Assembly (NCBI GenBank): GCA_963675135.1
Contig: OY776120.1
Span: 10,692,001 to 10,756,000, forward strand
Direction of reading: 5' to 3'
DNA: 64,000 nucleotides
From: Galeopsis tetrahit
Lineage: Eukaryota > Streptophyta > Magnoliopsida > Lamiales > Lamiaceae
The notes beneath the pieces are model-generated. The model ran no database searches, was not told the origin of the DNA, and worked only from the letters and a program-made list of their open reading frames with translations. A program made the position numbers and the translations under genes. Below, piece by piece: positions 33,781-45,800 of this stretch. Position 1 is the stretch's first letter. Each line of letters starts with the position of its first letter.

Positions 33781-33821
33781 CACGTCAGAAAAAAGATTCA
33801 GAAATAGTAATTAAGGGTAGA

Positions 33822-35340
33822 TTTTGATTAAGAAAACCACCCACATTATTCGAAAATGTACACAATATAAACCATATAAAATACGTGCAATAAATAATTT
33901 TATACAACACTAAACAAACCATTTAGGAGCATAACTCATCATTTTCGTTTCTCATGCTCTCACCCCTTGCTCTAATAATTCAGACCAATTCTAGAGAGAT
34001 TCTATATTATCATTATTAAACTTGAGACAACGAACAACAATAACGCCAATAATAATTTTCAATAATTCGATAGATTTGTCTGGAAAACAAGTGGTGGTTA
34101 TTGTGTAATATTTGGTTTTTAAATTAATCTAAAGCAATCTTTACTTTAAGTTTTGAGTGATTTTAAGTGACTTTAAAAATTGATTTTTGAAATCTCAAAT
34201 TTTGATTAATAGTAAATCAATGTTAAGAGTGAAGAATGATGTAATTATATTATAATATGTTATAAGTATTACAACTTACAAGAATAGTTTTTTAAATTTA
34301 AAATTTAAATTTTTTAAATTAAGCAAAATTATTTTATGGTATCAGAGTTTTAGACTTACGTTCACACATCCTAAATTCAATTCATTCATGAGGTAAAGAT
34401 AGACCTATAGTTTTACAATAAATCCAAGGCTTCATTTAATTTACAATAACATAGTATAAAGAAGTGTTTTGGTGAAATTTAATTAATTAATTTAATCTCA
34501 TTGGTATGTATGTGGGAAGCATGTGATTAGGTGGATTTTGTGGCATCTAACACATGCTACCAATCCCATGACATGTTGCAAGATATCTAAATACTAATAA
34601 TCACCAAATACAATTGAATTATTTTGAAAGAGATCCAACCAACTAATTCGTTTGTTTAGTACAAAGTAAACCGCCCTTTTTATGATTAAGACAGTAGTAC
34701 TATTTTTATGATTAACAGACAATAGTACTAGAGTGAATTAATGACCCATATATAATATTTTCGTTAAAATTAAACAAAAAAAAATTGTACACCATTTGTA
34801 TATATTTGAATATTTCATTTGAGTTATAAATTGAGTAACACACCTCAGGCTAAGCTTTTAATTAGGTTTGGTGTATAAATGATGTATAATCAATCCGTTT
34901 ATGATTAAAAATAATTAATAATAAAGTGGCCGTGCATATATATATCAGCAAAATTAAATAATACTAAAAAATAGTTTAGATCGATGACAATGTTAATGGG
35001 GCTCATGTTATTGGTGCATCCAGAATTAGAATATAGGTAATTAATTGCTAGAAAACAAAGTCTTCTCACTCTTATGATTTTCCCTAAGATTCTGCTAATA
35101 ATTAAATAAGTATATTAGTATGTTGTAGAGTACCATTGTGTGATTAATATATTGGGGTTGTTACAGATGTTGCCTTTCTAAATCAAATTAAGCATCATTT
35201 CACTCTCCATTCCCCAATTAAATGGCCATATTTTATACTCTACAATATAATGCGATTAACTGGAGTAGTATTAGATTAATGCAATTCTTTGTGCCCGGTG
35301 TTTCCTTCGATAGGAAGGTTGTTCATTTTTTTTAAAGAAA
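33822..35340. other. AT-rich intergenic, no gene seen
   Basis: No coding series. TGGTATCAGAG at 34337-34347 resembles a copia primer-binding site, but no LTR, gag or polypurine tract accompanies it, so at most it is a decayed remnant. Confidence 0.55.
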
Positions 35341-35342
35341 TA

Positions 35343-35631
35343 CTCCCTCCGTTTTTTATTTTGTAAGATGTTTAAGAACTTTTCCATCTTACATAAATGT
35401 AAGATGTTTTAGAATTTGTACTCGATTTATTCCAATTACGTCCTCCCTTTTAACTTTGAAAACAATCATAATTTCTAAATTAATTACTCTAATTAACTAA
35501 TGTGTGTTATAGAATGACATTAAGCTAATTATAAATTTCCTTTATTATTTAAGGGTATATTTGTCAAAATATACATTTTCTTAATTCTAGTCAACTACTC
35601 TAAAACATCTTACAAAAAAAAACGGAGGGAG
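35343..35631. mobile_element. Stowaway MITE, 289 bp
   Basis: The ends CTCCCTCCGTTTTTT and AAAAACGGAGGGAG are inverted. They extend to the inner block TTGTAAGATG / CATCTTACAA, and TA flanks both sides (35341-35342 and 35632-35633). This is the canonical Stowaway structure (Tc1/mariner-derived) without coding capacity. Confidence 0.93.
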
Positions 35632-35633
35632 TA

Positions 35634-36855
35634 TAATATTGTATATATAGTATATTGTTGAGGTGAAGAAATATATTAAAAAAAATGTAGAGATATGAAT
35701 GAAAAAAAAAATTAGAGAAAGATAATGAACGTTGTTATTGCCAAAAAAAAAAAAAAAAAGAATAGATAAATTATTAACTTCCGGGGGGAATGAGAGTATT
35801 TTATTATTTGTGTTTATATGAAATGGTTAATTCATAATAGAGAAATTGATAAATAAAAAAAAATCAAACTCACCACAAAAGATTACTTATTCGTACTGGA
35901 TTACAAGTAGTTTGCAATGGTTTCAATTAAAATAAAAAAACTAATTACATGGAGTAATATTTTGGTTTTTATGTTATTGTACGTACTCGTGATTATTGGC
36001 CTATAACGTAGTTATTTCAAAACGGGGGAATTTATTTAATTTGCGTTTTTATTTGGACTCCTTGTAGTTTGGCTTTTAATTACGTAATATGATTTTGGAG
36101 TTGCAATGCATATAAAAATACCATTTTAACGCCGGATATTACACCTACATTTTTTATAAATGAACCCACGATTAAATACACACATCACTAAATTTATAAA
36201 ATGATACACATCCTTCTAAATTAAACTGCCAAATATACCCTTATAAATAATAAAAATATGAATTATAAATTTATAACATACAATACCCATCTTTCTTTTC
36301 CTTCTTTCAACAGCTTAAGTTTATTGTTTTAAAAAAAAAATACACCTACATATTTGCATTCATGAATCATGATTCATCCTACAAGTTCATCCACTCAATC
36401 ATATTAGTTTCAGAAGTTCTTTTCGATTTCACCACATATGACAGCTTCGGTTTTGTCCATAGCAGAATATATATTTGAGGAATTATTATTTAAGATGAAA
36501 ATACTTTCTCAAACTCTCACCTCATTCTTCACTCAAATTCTAAATTTTAAAACTTCAGTGTTTTTTTTTTATTCTAGTAATTTCTTCCACATCAAATTGA
36601 AAAAATAAAAATAAAAAGTTTAACTGTCGTACTACAGTGAAAAACTCGTTGTTAATTTTTCTGCTGAGAAAATGAGTTTATTCCTAGGGTGAATTTTAAT
36701 TAATGAAATTTTTTGGTATATATTTATTTAATAAGAATAGTTTAGACATTTTCAAGAATAAAATTGTATCAATAACTAAGTGGGTCAATTTATATGAAAT
36801 GTGGGTGTGAATATGCTTGCCAATTCTCAAATCAACAATATATTTGAATCCCATG

Positions 36856-36892
<37 letters not shown>

Positions 36893-39800
36893 CTTGTGGT
36901 AACGATCGAACACAGGTCGTTTGTCTAAAGATTTTGATACTATGAAAGAATTGCGTCTCATCTAAAAGTTTGAACTTGTAGAAAGGTTAAGAATTAATTT
37001 TTATATATTAATTCCTAATAGTAGATTTTTATTTATACATTCATAATACATAAGGGTACTGAAATGTTCTGAAAACCACATAACACTAAATGTCCTTTTT
37101 TTATCATCAAAACATCAAAAAAGCAACATGAACTCTGTCGTACCACGTAAACATATACGTACAAATTACATATATGTGCATGATGTGCAAACTTATGAAC
37201 CATATGAACTGAGAAAACCAAAACACACACACACACACATATATCTAAAATTATTAGTACATATATCGATCGATCATTTTCGTTTTTAGGTACCCTACTT
37301 TATCGGACGCCATATATATAATAGTGTCAGCTAGCTGGAGTGTGATCAGGGATATATAAGACAAATGAATCATGTGCATGTAAGAGCGCTTTCATGCTTT
37401 TCTTCTTCAATTCATACATACATTAATTAATTTCTTACAAGATATCATGATAAACTTTCAAACGTTATTGAATATTCAGACAAATATCCAACTTCATCAC
37501 ATTCATATATACCTAGCTAGAAATATGCATGAGGGAATGTGCTTAGGATATATTCTTTAATTCTTTCCTAGTTTTATTAATTTTTCATTAAATTAAAATA
37601 GGAGATGAAAAATATTGCATGTAGAATGTGAGTGGGCAGAATTGTAGAGAGGGCGGGCCGGGGTGCCCACGAGGGGGTAACATGCAATTTAGGTTCGTGC
37701 AACAAAAATTTTCCGATTGGTCATTTATTAGACACACGCAAGAAACCAACGTGACGAGAAAACCCCACGGGGAGGGGCTAAATTTGATGGTGATTGTGGG
37801 CAAGCAGTCACCCGATCACATGCCTAAGAATCTTCTTTTTTTCATGACATATATATGTGTGGTCACCAACGGAAAATAATTAATGATCGAATTTCATCAT
37901 ATCTAAAAGTCGTGATCAACAATTTAACATGAGTACGTGCATGAACTTGTGTTATCAACATAATTTAAATTCAAAAAGTTTATAATACTCGATTTAATTA
38001 ATTTATTATTAATTCTCTAACACTCCTCTTATTCACGTGCTAGATTTTCGACTTTACAGAGAGTCCATGAAATGAACAGTTTAATATGAGTGAAATTATT
38101 TTTTAATGAGATTTGAACTAAAGACGTTGACATGAGTCTAAAGCTTTGATATTATCATGAAATAATTCCATCTCTTAAACAATTTGAACTTGTAAAAAAT
38201 TGTGAACAAGAAGGACCAACAAAATTATAAAAATAAAACGAGATATTCCCTTTTTGATTGAGTAAATAAAAAGAAAAGCATGCATGAATTAATGGATATA
38301 TGTCTGGATAAGTACATGGAAATATATACACAATTAAATTAAATTCAATATTTATGATCTAGCTGTCTCACAAAACCATTTTTCTCAAATAAGAATTTGT
38401 CATAAAGATTGGTGCGAGGAGAAAAAGTGTGAGTACCAAATGGGTATAATTGGAGAAAACAATAGCAAAGACAAAGCAAATGAAAAAGAAGCATCAAACA
38501 AGCACTGAAATGGGGGGACCTTGTTCACACATGGGGGTGGGGTGCATTTTTTTTATTATTATTATTATAACTTTTTATTTATTTATTTATTTATATATAT
38601 TTATTTGTATAGTTATTGAATTTGTGAAGTGGAGCCAACCTAATGTAATAAGATTCTTTTGCAGTATGTTGGTTGGAAGAGCACACCCTTTTGGACATTC
38701 TTGTACCTCCCACAGTAAAACTCAATCTTCAATTTTTGATTGATGAAAAAAAAAAAACCTTCATTTATTTAAAATTTTGACTTGAATCGTATTTAACACT
38801 GCAGGCAAAGAAAGAAAGAAAAAATTAGTGATGAATTTTCATCTTAGAAAGAGTGCAAATTATTTAACACAGAGTTAAGAAACTGGTCCTCTTCTTTCTT
38901 TTGAAAAATAAAATAAAAATAGTATTTTTTCGTGATTATTTGAACACTTCTAATATGAAAATAACAAATAAAATTAATACACTTACAACATTATTTTATT
39001 TTTAAAATTGTCATTCATTTTAAACCAACATTTTACCTCAAGTACACCTCACTAAATTTCATTTGCACCCCCACGAAAGTGTGCAATGACTTTGCCCCCT
39101 GTTTTGATTTTTGTATAGATGAATTTTTAATGTTGATTAACATTTTTTTTTTAAAACATAAAAGGCAGTGCATATATAATTTGTGTATGTTTATTAAATG
39201 CTTTTAATTTTAATTAAAAAATAACGGGAGGAGTACATATCAATTTTTACATTCATGTGTTTAAATAGTTGGAGAATGCAAATACTACACGTGAATGATA
39301 TAATATACATTTAAAAGAATTGAAATCCAGGTCATAAACACAATAATAAAAAATGCAGAAAATATATAGTACTCCATTAATAAACTAGCTAGGAGATTCG
39401 AATATTTATTTTACAACTAATTAAAGATCGTGGTCTATGATGTATTATTAGAACAAAAACTCCTGGCAAATTATATGTGAATAGACAGATACATTATGGG
39501 GCATGCAACTACTTTACGTCCCATTAAACCTTTCAATCCTCAAATTAATTTTGTTAGTTATCGTCATCATCATCGTGTTCGTAAAAATTCCTTAAATTAG
39601 AGAATTAAAGGGTTGTCACCTACGTTTGTCCATCATTATAATTATTAATTAATTAATCTGATTTAATTAGTTCTAACTTTCAATACGCAATACTGTCTTT
39701 TCAAACAAACATGATGATATACTACTTTGAAATTTATTTCCAATATAATTTATTTAATTTTGTCCTATTGAACTTCACTAATCATACACCAATTTTGCTT

Positions 39801-40013
39801 CAATAAATATATGCGGATAAGGATAGATGTTGAAAAGAGGTATATGTATCCTCTAGTATATATGATTTTTTTTTTTTTTTTGAAATATTCATATTTATTT
39901 GTAAGTTGTATATTTGTTCCTATAATAACTTAAATTTGTGTGCGTTTTATTTTCTTTACTTTTGTGTGATTTTTTTTTTTCGGAAGATTCTATTTGATCC
40001 GATTGACCCGTGA
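35634..40013. other. intergenic region, no gene recognised
   Basis: Mostly AT-rich. It contains a (TA)n run at 36856-36889, an (AC)n run near 37222-37240 and a GC-richer patch at about 37600-37840. Two related segments at about 36900-36990 and 38100-38210 share CTAAAG, TTTGATA[C/T]TAT and GTTTGAACTTGTA blocks and look like remnants of one small retroelement family. No exon-like series is seen on either strand. Confidence 0.55.
36856..36889. repeat. (TA)n microsatellite
   Basis: About 17 uninterrupted TA units in intergenic DNA. Confidence 0.9.
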
Positions 40014-40021
40014 GTTTTATG

Positions 40022-40437
40022 CAAGGATGAAAATATCCGGAAATACCCCCGATATATCCATTTTTCGGGGTCACCGATATCGATATTGGGAAGAACCGAT
40101 ATTTTCACGATATTTGTAAAAAAATTGAAAATATCGGTAGACAATAACAATATCGAGCCTAATATCGATAAAATATCGAAAAATATCGAAAAAATGTCGA
40201 TAAATTTCGAAAAATATCGATAAATGTCATACGAAATAACATTGTATATTATATTTTATATAAATTTATCATTGATATAAAATTTATTCAATTTATGTTG
40301 TTGATTTTATGTACTAAAGGCTTGTTATTAAATTTTTACAATTTTTAAAATTTACCGATATCGATATATATATCCGTCGATATTTCCATAAATTTAAGAT
40401 CTCGATATTTCCACCGATACCGATATTTTCATCCTTG
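40022..40437. mobile_element. hAT-type MITE, 416 bp
   Basis: Perfect 16-bp terminal inverted repeats CAAGGATGAAAATATC with the exact 8-bp duplication GTTTTATG (40014-40021 and 40438-40445). The subterminal DNA is packed with ATATCG and CGATAT motifs in both orientations, probably transposase-binding sites. No transposase ORF. It is a different family from the TAGGGATGG element at 2820. Confidence 0.93.
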
Positions 40438-40445
40438 GTTTTATG

Positions 40446-41906
40446 TCCCTCCCTTAAATGTGGTTTAGAAATCAATGACTTTTTAGCTTTTTTTCTTGTT
40501 GAGGTAAGAAAGATGTATGTATATTTACAAGTTAATTTATCTTTAATTAATTAATTTTTTTAGTAATTAATAATTTTTTTAGTTGCCACATTTCATGATT
40601 TTAACTTAAAAAAAAAAAAAAGAAAACCAAACCTTTAACTAATTAATGGGAGATGATTAATTAACAAAGCTAAGTGCATTTTCTAAAATTAAAAGAAAGA
40701 TAAAATTGAAAGAATAATGCAAAAAAATATTAAAACATCAGTTAATTGTTTACAAACATATGATATTAATTAAAACGCGGATGGAGTAAAACATAATTAT
40801 CATAATAATTAAAAAGTAACATGCTTTCAAGTTTCAAGTAAGGCTATACGTAAAATTAAAAGTAAACCATTACTATGTAAACGAAAAAAATAATCCTTTT
40901 AACTTCAATCCAAATGTATACAATGCCCTTAAATTAAAAGTGGTTCTAGTCAAATATTAATTAACATGCGTACTGACTATTACAATCAAAATAAAACTAA
41001 TAAGTGAAAGAAAGAAAACAAATAGTTTAGGGTAGATGGCAAGGAGTGAAAATCTATTTAGATATCAGGTGATATTTGAGTGCAATGGATTGCATTTATG
41101 CAATTAAATTTTAACTCTAATAAATTGGGTTAAAAATTAAATTGAATAAACTAAATATTAAAATTTAAGTATATTTGTACATAACAATTACAGTACATAT
41201 TAGAATTTATTTTAGTTAAGGACACGCCTTAAAGTGTATGTGAATGTGTGTAGTAGAATGGCGTGTCTCTCAAAATACGAAGAATTGAATGAGCTAGTAT
41301 GTATACCCACGGTAATTAGGGCTAAAAAAAATCTAGGCTTTTGTAATTACAATGTAAGATAAGATATGTGAGAATTGAGATAATAACTCTAACTATAAGT
41401 GGAGGTGAGGTCTAGCATTTTCCTGGACACGCAAACACTACATTTTCTCCCTTCAAATATAATTAGCCAATAATGAGCTATAAGAACATGACATTATCTC
41501 TTTAAAAATGTAGAGATAAGCCATGTTTTTTTTTTTTTTTTAAATTGTCGTAAATTGCAACAAATTTTGTCAAAATGATTGAAGTCAACAAAATCTACAA
41601 TGGAAATTCAATTGGTCTCACATTTACGATTTTTTTTTTTTTTTTTGCGAAAGAAATATAATTTGTTTTAAATTTGCGACCAATTATGCGACATCTTTTT
41701 TTTTTTTCTGAAACGGAATACAGTTATTTTATTTAGTATTTTTTTTTATTTTAATATTTATTCTAGATTAAATTTTATTTATTTTTAATTATGGACTAAT
41801 AGATAGATTACATTAATATAGTTAATATTTCAATTGTATATATGTATGTATATGAAATAAATGCATTATGTAAAATACATAATGCATGTGATTATATTAA
41901 ATGTAA
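40446..41906. other. AT-rich intergenic, no gene seen
   Basis: Contains several T homopolymers (about 41528-41541, 41631-41646 and 41698-41710) amid AAATTTGCGAC and TTGTCGTAAATTGC phrases, which may be remnants of a DNA transposon. No ORF with a recognisable domain. Confidence 0.5.
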
Positions 41907-42350
41907 AATATATAATGACTGTCGTGGCTCAAGTCCCCGTCAGCACTCCCGTCGAACATCCTGGACAACTTTCTAAGCTTTGGGGGCATGTTAAAGTGCA
42001 TGTATGAATGGGAAAAAGATAGTTGCTTGTATATGCATGCTTTGTGTGGTTTGGCTGATATAAAAATGGAGAAATGCAATACTCTTCAAGAATGAAACTT
42101 TCTCGATCACAAAAGTCAAGGAGAAGCTGAGAGCAAGAGTATGGAGCTGGTTCACGATCAAATACCCCAACCGGAACAACCTACCCTTCAGGTCATGGGT
42201 GCTAGATCCAATTTATAAGTGCATGACTTTAAAATTGTGTAGTGTAAGAGTTTTTTTTTTTACTTCTTTCTTATGTTATATCTTGTACACTGACTTTATC
42301 GGGTATCTCTTGTACCCAATAATAATATAATATTTTACCGATAAAAAAAA
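41907..42350 (+). mobile_element. 5'-truncated LINE, 3' end only
   Basis: This 444-bp segment ends in a poly(A) stretch (42343-42350) and is flanked by an 11-bp duplication ATTAAATGTAA (41896-41906 and 42351-42361), the signature of target-primed reverse transcription. A plus-strand frame in the middle encodes a short piece (KLRARVWSWFTIKY, LPFRSWVLDP) like the extreme C-terminus of plant non-LTR reverse-transcriptase polyproteins. The rest is 3' UTR, including the TTTTACCGATAAAAAA terminus. The minus-strand frames across it are incidental. Confidence 0.75.
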
Positions 42351-42493
42351 ATTAAATGTAAGAAATAAATTAAAAAAAGAAATAGTGTGATTAAATTAAA
42401 TTTAAGAAATAAATTTAATAAAAAATAGATATGATGTGATTATATTAAATTTATTCTATTTTAATTTTCTTGAAGATTGTATATATTTTTAAT

Positions 42494-42736
42494 GGGTTGG
42501 TCTGCTATGGACTCGAATGCATGTTGTGCACCCTAGTCCATGTTGCACTTTTCAGTTTACTGACTTACACTTTTTGGTAAATGGTGTTGCACTTTTCAAT
42601 TATTAAACTGTATAATAATATTTTTTTAGTAATAATTGAAAAGTGTAACACCATTTACCAAAAAGTGTAAGTCAGTAAACTGAAAAATGCACATGGACTA
42701 GGGTGCAATGCACTCGAGTGCATACTAGACTTTATC
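42494..42736. mobile_element. Mutator-like hairpin MITE, copy 1 (243 bp)
   Basis: Almost the whole element is an inverted repeat: GGTCTGCTATGGACTCGA and TGCACCCTAGTCCATGT through CAGTTTACTGACTTACAC pair with the right half. It is flanked by the 9-bp duplication ATTTTTAAT (42485-42493 and 42737-42745). A second copy is at 57257-57524. No ORF. Transcripts across it would fold into a long hairpin. Confidence 0.88.
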
Positions 42737-42806
42737 ATTTTTAATGTGATAAACAAATTAATTATAATTAAAATTTAAAAGAGATAATTGGATAAATTAA
42801 TTAAAT

Positions 42807-42809
<3 letters not shown>

Positions 42810-42844
<35 letters not shown>
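42810..42844. repeat. (TA)n microsatellite
   Basis: About 17 TA units. Confidence 0.9.
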
Positions 42845-42845
<1 letters not shown>

Positions 42846-45800
42846 TCCTATAATTTATATCGTAAAATAAACTAAAAAAACTCCTTAGTGGCAAAAACGT
42901 GAAGTATCGAGAAGTGGTAGGTTCATTACCCAACGACCGCGAATTAAATAATTAAATCGGGTTCGATCCTGTTCGGGTCAATCCCATTTTATTTTATTTT
43001 TTTGAGACAAAATTTTATGTCGCAAATTCTAAAAATTTAAATAATTAAAAATACATTGTGTTGCGACAGATAAACAAATTTGTTGCAAATATTGGACGAC
43101 CAGTAAAATTTCATCGCTAAACATCGTTTGTTTTGTAATATTTGAATGTGAAAATTAGGCTTCAAATGCACACCAAAATATAATGATTATTTAGGGAGGA
43201 ATAATACACTAATATGCATCAATTCAATATTACATGTTGTAAGAATATTGTTGCAAATTGCCCAGTGTGCTCTTCAGACTCCCAATTAGAGGGCAAATTG
43301 TTCTAAATTCGGGCAAATGATGGAGATATGACGAATACCAATATTATACATAATTAAATTTTGTTATTTAGGATTATATTTTATTATATTATATTTAGTA
43401 TTTAAATTTCTTGTTCACTGAGTTATTTTTATTATAACTAGATAGTTTATTATAATTAATGAAAAATTGAGTGTTTTACCATATATTCTCCTCTCTTATA
43501 CGTCAGGGAAAATTAATTATGGACATGTCCAGGAAAAGCAATTGATAGGCCATAGTCATGGATTTGCTGCAAATTATTACACTTTTATTAAACCAGAATT
43601 TGGCTACTAATTAATAATATTGTTAATTAAACCTGGTAGATAGTGGTGGTTTAATATTACTATTCTAGATAAGGTTCCTCCATACAAAACTTCAAATATC
43701 TTCATTTTCTTTAATAAGATTTACTTTTTGAATTTTGGTAGGATATTGAAAAATAATAATAATAGCCAAAGTTGCAGCATAAGATAGAGGTACAGCAATT
43801 CATTTATATAATTTTACTAGTAGTATTTTTTAGGGAAATGTACGAACTCGATTAGCCACGAGCAACTTGCCCCTCCTGTGAGCTATGTTTATTGTTACAA
43901 TTAATTAATTTTTGACTTGTTAAATTTACAAATTTGCTCGTATTTCAATCTCAGTCATTATTGTCAGTCCTCATTGCCTCTTAAATTTGGTTGGAAAGAT
44001 TTGTTCCATAAAATTATCAAATTTAGTTATTTTGTAGCATAATTCCATTTGGCAGCAATATAATTAATTATATAGTGGAACAACATCCAAATACACAAGA
44101 TTTAAATAACATTAATATGTCAAAAAATAAGACCTGATGAATATTTGGGAAGTGATAATTTTTATTGTGATATACTGCGTACATGAGTATGAATTCCAGA
44201 AGCTTCGTTGGGATGGTTACATGACGTGTCATTGGGTGATAGGTTTTTCCCTTAAACAGTTCAGATCATCATAATTAATTCATTAACCGGTATGACAATA
44301 CTCATACACCAAACACACCTCTTTTTCATTCCTACCCCACTCAATCCACCTTCCAAATTTTCTTTTTATTATCAAACACTCACCATCCAAGATAGGGAGG
44401 GGTGTAAAAAGTATGGCTCGAACCGATTAAATCAAATCAAATCGTTTTTGTAAATACGATTTGATTTACAATTTCGAAAAAAAAAAATTATTTATACTTT
44501 AATTTACGATTTATAGAATGTTGGTAACACAATCCTAATCCAAGATTTGAATTTTTTTTTTAATTCTAAAACCATTATAAAACCAATGAATATCAGGGCC
44601 AATAAAAAAAAGTTAATAATTTGGACTACTCCAAATTAGACTCACAAATATTCTTATCTTTTAAATAATAGATTACTTAAACAACAAAGTGATACGTTTA
44701 AAAAGTATTTAATTTTATGATTTTTATTCTTAAAAAAAAATAAAAAATCCGACAGTATGGGTTATTCTTTTTAAATCACTGTAACTTGTCAACTTGATAT
44801 TTATTACTTATGCCATAAATATTGACTATACCAAATATTCAAAACCATGCAAGTAGAAGAGGGCAATATCCATGTTCACGTGGTGTGGAAACTGATTGAG
44901 CGAAAATTGATGAGCTAGGTACAAATCATGTCATCACTTTCTCTGATACTACTGTAATACTGAATTGTTTCGTGTAATCATCACTTGAGGGATTTCAACA
45001 CATTAACTTAAGGTATTGTTTGCAAACTCTATAAACAGCTTAAAAGCACTTATGAAAAGTAAAAGCTGTAAAAGAGCAGTTTTAAAAAAAGTAATTTTAA
45101 AAGTTATTTGTAGTGTTTGAAAATACCCCCTAATAATTAAGTTTGCTTCTCATACTTTTATTTCATCAAAATATAAATTACCATATCCAGAAAATATAGA
45201 TTCTAAGAAGTAGGTAGTAATATATACCCCAATATTTAGTAAAATAAATTTAGGAAAGTGAAAAATTAAGAAAGAAAGACAAGATTGAAAAATATAGAAA
45301 ATAAACTAGGTAGAGAAATATAGTAAATATTTTTGGCAAAAATATACTCCTAAGTACCTAACGAAAAGGATTTAAATCACATGTTCCACATTTTATTCCA
45401 CTATATGGATGATCGACACGTGTCATATTAAAAAATAATCAACGTCTTATAATATTGGGAACGACATGTGTTAAAGATTCAAAAGGATGAAACATCAGTA
45501 GAACACGAGCGCATACATAGGAATCGAACCGAACAAAACAAAAAACACACTTAATAAGTAACTTGAATATTTTATTAATCCCAACAACTAAAAAAAAAAA
45601 ATTATAAAATATCTAACTTTAATGCGTATTCCTTTACTACGTGCAAAACAGTAATAACAAGACAAGTATGTAATCTTTGTCAAAAAAAAAACAGTATGCA
45701 ATGTTACTCTTTCTTTGTAAACGAATATCAAACACTATTTTTTTTTTCTACGGATGGTCTACAATGTAGTCGCAATATAAGCACGTAAAATGACATGAAA

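Larger units (their letters stand above)
10333..33821 (-). mobile_element. Helitron B, ~3.2 kb, split by nested insertions
   Basis: On the minus strand the element starts TCTACCCTTAATTACTATTT at 33821 (T at 33822) and ends CTAG at 10333 (A at 10332), that is, TC...CTAG in an AT site. Its 5' ~60 bp closely match Helitron A (the plus strand reads GAAGCC[A/G]CGT, then CAGAAATAGTAATTAAGGG), and the terminal hairpin is identical. Removing the MULE (10758-13925 plus 9 bp) and the TR-GAG element (14073-31149 plus 5 bp) leaves about 3230 bp, close to the 2846 bp of Helitron A. The right-hand body contains three diverged copies of one internal unit. No Rep/helicase ORF is seen. Confidence 0.82.

Noticed and set aside
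34337..34347. Copia primer-binding site TGGTATCAGAG
   Set aside because: No LTR end directly before it and no gag, pol or polypurine tract after it. At most a decayed remnant.
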